From Stenotrophobium rhamnosiphilum (GTDB lineage: Bacteria; Pseudomonadota; Gammaproteobacteria; Nevskiales; Nevskiaceae): a DNA stretch of 64,000 nucleotides. A model generated the notes under the pieces. That model saw only the letters and a program-made list of their open reading frames with translations, searched no databases and was not told the origin of the DNA. Below, one piece after another: positions 44,172 to 51,986 of this stretch. The stretch covers positions 434,001 to 498,000 of the forward strand of contig NZ_QANS01000001.1 in NCBI RefSeq assembly GCF_003052265.1. The letters are read 5' to 3'. The translations under genes were made by a program, and so were the position numbers. Position 1 is the stretch's first letter, and every line of letters begins with the position of its first letter.

Positions 44172-45236
44172 TTAACCGCGACGCTTAATCACGCCATCGT
44201 TGAGCATTTGCTGGAAGTGATCACACACGGTTTCTTCGGTCGTGCGGTACTTCATGCCCAGTTCACGTTGACTCTTGCTGGCATCAAATCGCGTTGGATA
44301 ACCCACGTTGAGGCTGATGTACTTGCGAGTCATGCCTGCGAGTGGCGCAATCAACCAGATCATCGCCTTCGGCGCTTGCATGAACGGGAACAGATATTTG
44401 TTGCCAAAGCGCTTACGCAGCAGCTTGCCCAGTTGCAGCATCGTTGGATTGCCAGCGCTGGTGATGTGGCGACCCTTGGCGGTCGACGTGTAACCGGCTT
44501 TGATGTGTGCGGTTGCAACATCGCGCACGTCGACCAAGCCCATCTGCAAATGCGGTGCAGCAGGGAACATCATGCCGCCGACCAACTGCTTCATGATGCC
44601 CATGCTGGCGGAGTCGCTGCTCTTGGTCAGCGTAGGGCCGAGCACGAGGCCTGGATTAATCGTGACCATGTCCCAGCGCGATTGCTTGCTGTTGATGGCC
44701 CAGGCTTCGCGTTCCGCTACTGTTTTGGAATAGGGATAGGGCTGGTGATCGGCGGTGCTGGTGCTGTTCCAATGTTCTTCAGTGAAGGTGTTGTTCGGCA
44801 CATTCAGTGAGTCGATGTTGTCGCCGTGGATGGCTACAACGCTGCTGGTGAGCACGATGCGCTTGACGCTGCTAACGCGATTAGCGCCTTCCAACACGTT
44901 GCGAGTGCCTTCCAACGCTGGGCGTACCAGTGCTTCCATTGAATCGCTAAAGCCACTGATCACAAACGGCGAGGCGGTGTGCATTACCAGCTCACAGCCT
45001 TCCATTGCCGCGTCATAGCTGCCTTGAACAAGCAGATCAGCTTTGAACAACTTGAGACGGTCTGGATGCTGCTTTGAGAGCGCATGCAGGTGTTCGAGGC
45101 CAGACTTTTTAGCGGGATCGCGCACCGCACCGTGCACGGTGTGGCCGGCTTCCAGCAGGTATTTAACAATCCAGCTAGCGATGTAGCCGCTGGCGCCTGT
45201 TACCAGTACTGGCGCTTTGGGGTTGATGGTGGTCAT
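44172..45236 (-). CDS. NAD(P)-dependent epimerase/dihydroflavonol-reductase-like protein
   Basis: Extended-SDR protein of 354 residues. VLVTGASGYIASWIVKYLLEAGHTVHGAVRDP is the cofactor loop, with VRD suiting NADPH; LTSSVVAIHG precedes the catalytic serine; and PYPYSKTVAEREAW is the Y-x3-K site. Pattern and length fit the dihydroflavonol 4-reductase/cinnamyl-alcohol-like group common in bacteria, usually reducing ketones or aldehydes. It is alone between the terminator and the dienelactone hydrolase-like gene. Substrate unknown. Confidence 0.86.
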   Translation of the reverse strand: MTTINPKAPVLVTGASGYIASWIVKYLLEAGHTVHGAVRDPAKKSGLEHLHALSKQHPDRLKLFKADLLVQGSYDAAMEGCELVMHTASPFVISGFSDSMEALVRPALEGTRNVLEGANRVSSVKRIVLTSSVVAIHGDNIDSLNVPNNTFTEEHWNSTSTADHQPYPYSKTVAEREAWAINSKQSRWDMVTINPGLVLGPTLTKSSDSASMGIMKQLVGGMMFPAAPHLQMGLVDVRDVATAHIKAGYTSTAKGRHITSAGNPTMLQLGKLLRKRFGNKYLFPFMQAPKAMIWLIAPLAGMTRKYISLNVGYPTRFDASKSQRELGMKYRTTEETVCDHFQQMLNDGVIKRRG

Positions 45237-45342
45237 AGACGTCTCTCAGACAAGGAATAGATCGGCGTGCAGTGTGCCCGAGTTTCAGTGGACCGTGGCG
45301 GCCATTCTGTATGTCTTGTCGGCCAAGATTGAAATCTGATCT

Positions 45343-46140
45343 CTAATTGAGCTGCTCACCCAAAAACGCGAGCACGCGATCTAAGGCCTCTTGCGTAGGC
45401 TCGCCTGTGCGATCGATCAGATGTGTGGTGACGACGCTATGCGCAGGCTTCATCGCACGCGGGTTTGCGTGGCGCTCATCAATTTCGATGCTCTCAAACG
45501 CAACGCCAAATTCTTCGCTCAGTCGCTCAAAGCGTTCAGCGCGACACATCGGATCTTGTTTGAATCGCAATCCAAGAATGCGCGCACCCTGCTGCTCAAT
45601 TTTTTCATGCGCTGCCGCGATTTCTTCGGCGCTTGCGTGCAGTCCACTGCGTTGTGCGCGCGTAGGCCCGGCGGGTAACGAGGGTTGCGATAACACAGGC
45701 GCGATCACTGGCGCATTCAACATCATCGCTAAACCGAAGTTGCCGGTGAGACACATGCCTACGGTGCCCACGCCCGGGCCACCGCATTCCTCATGGGCAT
45801 GGCGGGCGAGGGCGCGTAGCCAGTCCACAATCGGGCTGGATTGATTTGCCGAGAGCAATCGAAACTCTCGGCTAATACAAACCCGCGCCAGTGTGTTGGC
45901 AACGCTCGCAGGCGTAAGTGCTTGCATGGGTGTGCCGAACAGTTGCGGCATCCACACTGAGAAGCCTGCATCCGCTACACGCGTCGCAAAGCGTGCGACC
46001 TGCGGCGTGATGCCCGGCACCTCCGACATCACGATCACCGCCCGGCCCGCACCGCGACGGTAGACGACGCGCTCGCGCCCTTCCAAGGTGAGCGAGACGG
46101 CATCAAAGCCGGGAACAGCGGTGGGGTAGTGGCTTGTCAT
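45343..46140 (-). CDS. Dienelactone hydrolase family protein
   Basis: Alpha/beta hydrolase of 265 residues. The nucleophile is C130 in GMCLTG, the Cys form typical of dienelactone hydrolases rather than serine esterases. VIVMSEVPGITPQVARFATRVADAGFSV is the strand that precedes it, and ERHANPRAMKPAHSVVTTHL holds the distal histidine. I selected ATG 46140; TTG 46179 extends the frame by 13 residues, and neither has a good ribosome site. A catabolic ester or lactone is likely but no catabolic partners are nearby. Confidence 0.83.
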   Translation of the reverse strand: MTSHYPTAVPGFDAVSLTLEGRERVVYRRGAGRAVIVMSEVPGITPQVARFATRVADAGFSVWMPQLFGTPMQALTPASVANTLARVCISREFRLLSANQSSPIVDWLRALARHAHEECGGPGVGTVGMCLTGNFGLAMMLNAPVIAPVLSQPSLPAGPTRAQRSGLHASAEEIAAAHEKIEQQGARILGLRFKQDPMCRAERFERLSEEFGVAFESIEIDERHANPRAMKPAHSVVTTHLIDRTGEPTQEALDRVLAFLGEQLN

Positions 46141-46274
46141 GGGTGTAGTGGTATCTTGAATAAATGGGATTTCCGGCAAATCATGCGCTGGGCGTGGCAG
46201 CTGGCATGAGGCCGAGAATAGCGGAGAAAAGGATAAAAGCCTGCCGTTAAAGGTAAAAATTACGGGGAAAGCGA

Positions 46275-47513
46275 ATGCTCAGCTGGAACGATATCGTCGT
46301 CGACTTTCAAAACAATTGGATCCTGTATCTGTCGATGCCATTTATTGCATCAGGCATTGGCTTCGTTACCAAGATCGTTGCGATCAATATGATGTTCCAT
46401 CCCATCGAGTTCTGGGGCATCAAACCTTACTTCGGCTGGCAAGGCATTGTGCCGCGCAAAGCCAACCGCATGACTGAAATCGCGGTCGACATGCTGACCA
46501 GCAAGTTGCTCACGACTGAAGAAATTTTTTCGCGCCTTGATCCGGATCGCGTTGCTGCAGAAATTGAAAAACCAATGGTCGCCGCGATTGAAGAAATCAC
46601 GCGTGACATCGCTGCGGCTTATTCACCCGGTCTGTGGGAAGCGGCACCGGAAACGCTGAAGAAGCTGATGGTGAAACGCATCCAGGGCGATTCACCTGCG
46701 GTCGTCAGCAAATTTATGGCGGAAGTCAAAGCCAACATCAACGAAGTGTTCGATCTGAAGGCTGCGATGGTTGCCAGCCTGATGAAAGACAAAACGCTGC
46801 TCAACCGCATCTTCCGCGACGTTGGACGTGCGGAGTTTCGTTTTATCCGTAATTCCGGTCTGTACTTTGGCTTCGCGCTAGGCATCGTGCAGGCCATCAC
46901 GTGGGCGGGCACGCACTCGGTATGGGTGATGCCGATCTTTGGCGGCCTAACAGGTTGGCTGACGGACTGGCTTGCGCTGCGCATGGTTTTTGAACCGAAA
47001 GAACCCAAGCGCTTCTTCGGCGTGTTCGTCTGGCAAGGCATGTTTATCAAGCGTCGTAAGCAGGTGGCAGCGGAATACGGCCGCCTCATCGCCAAAGAAA
47101 TTCTCACGCCAGAAAACGTTATCAACGGCATCCTGCATGGCCCATTGTCTGATCGCTTAGCGGATCTGGTGCAAAAGCACGTGCAAAACATGGTGGATGC
47201 GCAGTCCGGTATCGCCAAGCCTTTTGTGGTCTTTACCGTTGGCAGCAAGAAGTATCAAGAGATGAAACGCACGATTGCTCAGCGCATCGTCGAGCGCATG
47301 CCAGAAACGCTCAAGCATGTTGAGAAGTACGCCACCGATGCGATGGACATTGAGCGCACCCTGTCGACCAAGATGCAGGACCTCACTGCCGAACAATTCG
47401 AAGGCCTGCTGCGTCCAGCGTTCCAGCAAGACGAGTGGATTCTGATCACCGTCGGCGCGGTGCTGGGCTTTATGGTCGGTGAGCTGCAAGTGTTCTTGAT
47501 GTTGCATCACTGA
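46275..47513 (+). CDS. DUF445 family membrane protein
   Basis: Protein of 412 residues with membrane segments at both ends: the first, near residues 15-35, precedes [34 protein letters not shown], a recurrent DUF445 element. A second copy, [33 protein letters not shown], appears mid-protein, so the protein holds a duplicated half. Between are long helical stretches. The last segment is hydrophobic. Function is not established for this family. Ribosome site GGGGAAAG precedes ATG 46275. Confidence 0.85.
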   Translation: MLSWNDIVVDFQNNWILYLSMPFIASGIGFVTKIVAINMMFHPIEFWGIKPYFGWQGIVPRKANRMTEIAVDMLTSKLLTTEEIFSRLDPDRVAAEIEKPMVAAIEEITRDIAAAYSPGLWEAAPETLKKLMVKRIQGDSPAVVSKFMAEVKANINEVFDLKAAMVASLMKDKTLLNRIFRDVGRAEFRFIRNSGLYFGFALGIVQAITWAGTHSVWVMPIFGGLTGWLTDWLALRMVFEPKEPKRFFGVFVWQGMFIKRRKQVAAEYGRLIAKEILTPENVINGILHGPLSDRLADLVQKHVQNMVDAQSGIAKPFVVFTVGSKKYQEMKRTIAQRIVERMPETLKHVEKYATDAMDIERTLSTKMQDLTAEQFEGLLRPAFQQDEWILITVGAVLGFMVGELQVFLMLHH

Positions 47514-47571
47514 GGCAAGGTCTTGGCGTTATCAGGCATTATCTCGGTGTCACTCGCACAAAAAGCCCGTC

Positions 47572-48939
47572 ATGAACACTGTTGCCGCTGAGTTTGATGT
47601 TGATCTCTTCGTTATTGGCGCTGGCTCCGGTGGCGTGCGCGCCGCGCGCTTCGCTGCGGGCTTCGGCGCCCGCGTTGCAGTGGCTGAGAGTCGCTATCTA
47701 GGCGGCACCTGCGTCAACGTCGGCTGCGTGCCGAAGAAACTTTTGGTCCACGCGTCGCACACTCACGAAGATCTTGCGCATGCCAGCGGATTCGGCTGGA
47801 CGGTAGAAGGAGCGCAATTTGATTGGCCCACGCTAATCGTCAACAAGAATCGCGAGATTCATCGGCTCAATGAGATCTATCGCAAGTTGTTGCTCGGTAG
47901 CGGCGTCACGCTTCATGAAGGCCACGCAAAAATTCTGGATGCGCACACCGTTGAGATCAATGATCAACGTATCAGCGCTGCCAACATTCTGATCTCGACG
48001 GGCGGTTGGCCGCATAAGCCGGATATTCCCGGTGCGGAGCACGCCATTACTTCCAACGAAGCGTTTTTTCTGCCGCAGCTACCGCGTCGTGTGATCGTGG
48101 TGGGCGGCGGTTATATTGCTGTCGAGTTCGCAGGAATCTTCCGAGGCCTTGGAGCAGAAACAACGCAGCTTCATCGCGGCGATTTATTTCTGCGTGGCTT
48201 TGATCAAAGCGTGCGCGAACATCTGCGGGATGAGATGCAGCGAAAAGGCATCGATCTTCAATTCAATGCCGACATCACGCGCATTGATCAACAAGCGGAT
48301 GGCAGTCTTGCCGCAACCTTGAAAGATGGGCGTGTGTTGAATACGGATTGCGTGTTCTACGCCACCGGCCGCAGCCCGATGCTCGACAATCTTGGCTTGG
48401 AGAACGCCGCAGTTACGTTCAACGACAAAGGCTATATCAAAGTCGATGAAGGTTTCCGTACGGAGGTGCCATCGATTTACGCACTGGGCGACGTCATTGG
48501 TCGTGTACAACTCACGCCCGTTGCACTCGCAGAAGGCATGGCGCTGGCGCGACGTTTGTTCCGCCCTGAAGAATATCGCCCGCTCAACTACAAGCTCATT
48601 CCGACGGCGGTGTTTTCGCAACCCAACATTGGTACTGTCGGTTTAACAGAAGAAGATGCCCGCAAAGCTGGGCATAAGCTCAAAATATACGAGAGCCGTT
48701 TCCGTCCGCTTAAACTCACACTGACGGATGATATGCAGAAGACACTGATGAAATTGGTGGTGGATGCTGAAACCGACCAGGTTCTGGGCTGTCATATGGT
48801 CGGGGATGAAGCGGGAGAAATTCTCCAAGGTATCGCGATTGCACTGAAAGCCGGTGCGACCAAACGTGTGTTCGATGAGACGATTGGCATTCATCCAACA
48901 GCAGCAGAAGAATTTGTCACGATGCGAACTGCGGTTTGA
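47572..48939 (+). CDS. gor: Glutathione-disulfide reductase
   Basis: Cytosolic FAD flavoprotein of 455 residues that reduces glutathione disulfide with [25 protein letters not shown] is the FAD loop, [13 protein letters not shown] holds the redox cysteines C47 and C52, [19 protein letters not shown] is the NADPH loop, and [12 protein letters not shown] ends the protein with the catalytic base histidine. The [13 protein letters not shown] spacing separates it from mercuric and lipoamide reductases. It heads a glutathione-linked set with the YghU-like GST gene just downstream. Confidence 0.93.
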   Translation: MNTVAAEFDVDLFVIGAGSGGVRAARFAAGFGARVAVAESRYLGGTCVNVGCVPKKLLVHASHTHEDLAHASGFGWTVEGAQFDWPTLIVNKNREIHRLNEIYRKLLLGSGVTLHEGHAKILDAHTVEINDQRISAANILISTGGWPHKPDIPGAEHAITSNEAFFLPQLPRRVIVVGGGYIAVEFAGIFRGLGAETTQLHRGDLFLRGFDQSVREHLRDEMQRKGIDLQFNADITRIDQQADGSLAATLKDGRVLNTDCVFYATGRSPMLDNLGLENAAVTFNDKGYIKVDEGFRTEVPSIYALGDVIGRVQLTPVALAEGMALARRLFRPEEYRPLNYKLIPTAVFSQPNIGTVGLTEEDARKAGHKLKIYESRFRPLKLTLTDDMQKTLMKLVVDAETDQVLGCHMVGDEAGEILQGIAIALKAGATKRVFDETIGIHPTAAEEFVTMRTAV

Positions 48940-48978
48940 TGAGTTGTCTGGTTCTGATTAAATCCAAGGATAGGTTTG

Positions 48979-49689
48979 ATGAAACTCTCTGATTTCCCCA
49001 TCACCAAAAAATGGCCTGCACAGCATCCTGAGCGAATCCAGTTGTATTCATTGCCAACGCCGAATGGCGTTAAGGCTTCGATCATGCTGGAGGAGACAGG
49101 CCTTGCGTACGAGGCACATTTGGTGGATTTCGGAACCAACGATCAGTTGTCGCCAGAGTTTTTATCGCTCAATCCCAACAACAAAATCCCCGCGATGATT
49201 GATCCCGCAGGGCCGGATGGAAAACCGCTGCCGCTGTTTGAGTCGGGCGCAATGCTGATTTATCTGGCAGATAAATCCGGCAAGTTCATTCCCAGAGATG
49301 CCGCAGGTCGCTACGAAACCATTCAGTGGCTGATGTGGCAGATGGGCGGCATTGGCCCGATGTTTGGGCAGGTCGGCTTCTTCCATAAATTTGCTGGCAA
49401 AGATTATGAAGATAAGCGTCCGCGTGATCGTTACGTTGCAGAAGCAAAGCGCCTGCTGAGCGTTCTGAATGAACGATTGCAGAATCGTGCATGGATCATG
49501 GGCGACGAGTACAGCATCGCGGATATCGCGACTTTCCCATGGGTGCGTAACCTGATTGGTTTTTATGAAGCGGGCGAACTCGTCGGCATCAAGGATTTTC
49601 CGCACGTGCTTCGTGCGCTTGAGGTGTTCATTGCACGTCCTGCGGTTATCAAAGGGCTGACGATTCCTGGACGGTCAGAGGCAAAATGA
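48979..49689 (+). CDS. Glutathione S-transferase, YghU-like
   Basis: GST of 236 residues, longer than a typical GST because of an N-terminal extension of about 20 residues (MKLSDFPITKKWPAQHPERI). LYSLPTPNGVKASIMLEETG is the thioredoxin-like start; PNNKIPAMIDP and LFESGAMLIYLADKSGKF are the GSH-site motifs; the C-domain is helical. YghU/YfcG-type proteins can act as disulfide-bond reductases with glutathione, which fits the gor gene just upstream (39 bp). ATG 48979 follows AAGGA. It overlaps the antiporter gene by ATGA. Confidence 0.87.
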   Translation: MKLSDFPITKKWPAQHPERIQLYSLPTPNGVKASIMLEETGLAYEAHLVDFGTNDQLSPEFLSLNPNNKIPAMIDPAGPDGKPLPLFESGAMLIYLADKSGKFIPRDAAGRYETIQWLMWQMGGIGPMFGQVGFFHKFAGKDYEDKRPRDRYVAEAKRLLSVLNERLQNRAWIMGDEYSIADIATFPWVRNLIGFYEAGELVGIKDFPHVLRALEVFIARPAVIKGLTIPGRSEAK

Positions 49690-50774
49690 TTCGTAAACTT
49701 TTATTCAGCGTTACGGCCTGGTGCATTGCGCTGCCAGTGGTGGCTTGCATCGTGCTCGCCGCAGTTTGGGGACGTCCGCTAGGCTGGACGCTGATGGGAT
49801 TTGTGATCGCGGCATTGATTGCCGCCGTTGTCGTCGCGGTGCATCACGCAGAAGTGATCGCACTTCGTGTCGGTGAGCCGTTTGGTACTTTGGTGCTGGC
49901 ATTAGCAGTGACGGTGATTGAAGTTTCGCTGATCGTTTCACTAATGTTGTCTGGTGGTGAAACAGCGAGTGCGCTAGCTCGCGACACGGTTTTTGCAACG
50001 GTGATGATTGTTTGCAACGGCGTTGTCGGCCTTTGCTTGTTAATGGGCGCATTGCGACATCGTGTGTTGGCTTTCCGTGTGGAAGGGACCAACCCTGCGC
50101 TTTCAGTCTTGGCAACACTCACGATTCTGACGCTGGTTCTGCCCGCGTTTACGTCGACTACGCCGGGTCCAACACTCTCCACTGCACAGCTTGCTTTTGT
50201 CGGAGTAGTTTCGTTAACGCTCTACGGCGTTTTCATTTTTGTGCAGACCGTTCGTCATCGCAGTTACTTTCTTCCGGTCAACGTGAAGACTGAAGGTGCG
50301 CAAATGGTGCCACCGACAGTGGCAGTGACGATGACTAGCCTCGGTCTTTTGCTTGTTTGCTTGGTTGCTGTGGTCGGTCTTGCCAAGGTGCTGGCACCGA
50401 GTATTGAGAGCGCTGTGGTTGCAGCGTCTGCACCACATGCCGTGGTCGGTATCGCGATTGCTTTGATGGTTCTGTTGCCGGAGACATTGGCAGCGGTGCG
50501 AACTGCGATGCTGAATCGCATGCAGATCAGTTTCAATCTGGCGCTGGGCTCTGCGTTGGCGACGATTGGCTTAACCATTCCGGTTGTGGCCGCGACGTCG
50601 ATCTTGCTGGGATTGAAACTTGATCTCGGACTGCCGCCGAAAGAGATGGTGATGCTGTTGCTGACCTTGATGATTTCTGCGATGACGCTGTCAGGTGGTC
50701 GCTCGACCGTGCTTCAAGGCGCGGTGCATCTGGTCTTGTTCTTCGTGTTTCTCTTTCTGGCCATCGTGCCGTAA
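49686..50774 (+). CDS. Ca2+/H+ or Na+/H+ antiporter, ChaA-like
   Basis: Membrane antiporter of 362 residues with about 11 hydrophobic segments, of the CaCA superfamily. The two repeats each carry an acidic motif: VTVIEVSLIVSLMLSG (near 78-93) and LMVLLPETLAAVRTA (near 258-272), the expected inverted-repeat ion sites. It exchanges cytosolic Ca2+, Na+ or K+ for protons. It overlaps the GST gene by ATGA, so it is translationally coupled to it. Convergent with the 50919 gene, with 144 bp between and no strong hairpin there. Confidence 0.88.
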   Translation: MIRKLLFSVTAWCIALPVVACIVLAAVWGRPLGWTLMGFVIAALIAAVVVAVHHAEVIALRVGEPFGTLVLALAVTVIEVSLIVSLMLSGGETASALARDTVFATVMIVCNGVVGLCLLMGALRHRVLAFRVEGTNPALSVLATLTILTLVLPAFTSTTPGPTLSTAQLAFVGVVSLTLYGVFIFVQTVRHRSYFLPVNVKTEGAQMVPPTVAVTMTSLGLLLVCLVAVVGLAKVLAPSIESAVVAASAPHAVVGIAIALMVLLPETLAAVRTAMLNRMQISFNLALGSALATIGLTIPVVAATSILLGLKLDLGLPPKEMVMLLLTLMISAMTLSGGRSTVLQGAVHLVLFFVFLFLAIVP

Positions 50775-50918
50775 GACGTCAGGAACATCGCTATGCCACA
50801 TGTAAACATCAAGATCACTGACGATTCGGCTGGTAGTTGAAATGAAAATGCTCGGTTATGTGTTTTCTGAGCACGTATGAATGCGATTTCGGGAGTTTAA
50901 TTGACTGCATTTCCATTA

Positions 50919-51944
50919 TTAAACCTTCACAAACTCCATTAGTGCGTTATGAGTTGGATCGCCAGCCTGCAGTAAGGCGGTACCTTTGTACTTGAAGCCA
51001 GTCTTTTCAAGTGCGGTAACAATTTCAGGGATGGATGTGAAATTGCGAATTTCGCTTTGGTTGGTTGGCCAATCAGCGCCGACTCCCAAGTTAAAAACAT
51101 CATGTGCCAACGCGACCATTCGATTCATTGACGCTGAACTCACATCATGGTCTCGCAAGATCAAGCGCCCGCCTGGCCGTATGGTTCGATAGAGTGATTG
51201 CATAAATGTATCGCGCTTTTCGGGCGGGGAGTGATGAAAGCCAATGTAATTGGCGACGACATCAATGCTGTTGTCTGCGACGTCGCTGACAGGCTCGTAA
51301 TTGTTCAGGGATACGTAGCGGCCGAGCTTATTAAGTTGGCCGCGTTCTGCAATATCGACTGGTGAATACGTAGGCGCGGCAACATTAACAGTCACTATGT
51401 CACCACTGATTTCAGTCATGGTGCGGAGTTTGCTGAGGTAGCGTCCGGTAGAGCCGACTTCTAGATAGCCATTAATTTTTGACGATGTGCCCAGCAATTG
51501 CAGAGTTTCGCGCGAAAGCTCTTCTTTTTGTTTCCACAGCGCGGGCAGTGCGTATGTCGCTTCTGACAGAAATGGTTTGATTGTAGGCAGTTTAGATTGA
51601 ACCTTCCGGTAGATATCTTGGTCCGTTTTGCCAACCAAAGTAATGTCTTCAATTAATTTGTGAAAACTATCTTCAGGATAAAGATGAAATACATTCTGTA
51701 AGAATAGAAAGAATGCGGCGCGTAACTGTGGGTTTCCGTAGATTGCTTTGAAATTAGAGCTCTCGGTTAGAGCGTCCCTGTTTTGCATGCCAAGAAGTTT
51801 TTTATCGGAGTCTGTTGTCGCTGAACTGCTGTTGTTCTCCGAGGATTGGCAGCCTGCCATCAATGAGACTGCAAACAGCGTCGCTAGCTTTAAAAGGTCT
51901 CTACGGCTTAAATTGTGATTTAAGGGGCTGGGATGTTCGCTCAA
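50919..51944 (-). CDS. Tat-signal lipoprotein with SAM-methyltransferase-like domain
   Basis: Protein of 341 residues. The head has a twin-arginine motif SRRDLLK (13-19), a hydrophobic stretch and lipobox SLMAGC with cysteine at 32, so export as a folded lipoprotein is predicted. The C-terminal domain has motif I YLEVGSTGRY (160-169), DNSIDVVANYIGFHH (224-238) and LYRTIRPGGRLILRDHD (251-267), like Methyltransf_11. EVGSTGRY is atypical of the usual E/DxGxGxG. TTG 51944 is the start: GGAGG sits 7 bases upstream and no ATG lies before the signal. A periplasmic methyltransferase would lack an obvious SAM supply, so it may bind another ligand. Confidence 0.8.
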   Translation of the reverse strand: MSEHPSPLNHNLSRRDLLKLATLFAVSLMAGCQSSENNSSSATTDSDKKLLGMQNRDALTESSNFKAIYGNPQLRAAFFLFLQNVFHLYPEDSFHKLIEDITLVGKTDQDIYRKVQSKLPTIKPFLSEATYALPALWKQKEELSRETLQLLGTSSKINGYLEVGSTGRYLSKLRTMTEISGDIVTVNVAAPTYSPVDIAERGQLNKLGRYVSLNNYEPVSDVADNSIDVVANYIGFHHSPPEKRDTFMQSLYRTIRPGGRLILRDHDVSSASMNRMVALAHDVFNLGVGADWPTNQSEIRNFTSIPEIVTALEKTGFKYKGTALLQAGDPTHNALMEFVKV

Positions 51945-51986
51945 GGGACTGCCTCCAAGTTTTTCGCTATTGAAGGGGAATTGTGT

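Noticed and set aside
46619-47248. 209-codon open frame on the - strand
   Set aside because: Antisense to the DUF445 gene; composition is typical of a reverse-frame shadow.
50775-50918. Possible terminator between the convergent antiporter and Tat-lipoprotein genes
   Set aside because: Only a weak 5-bp TGCTC..GAGCA pairing with a long loop could be found, with no T-run.
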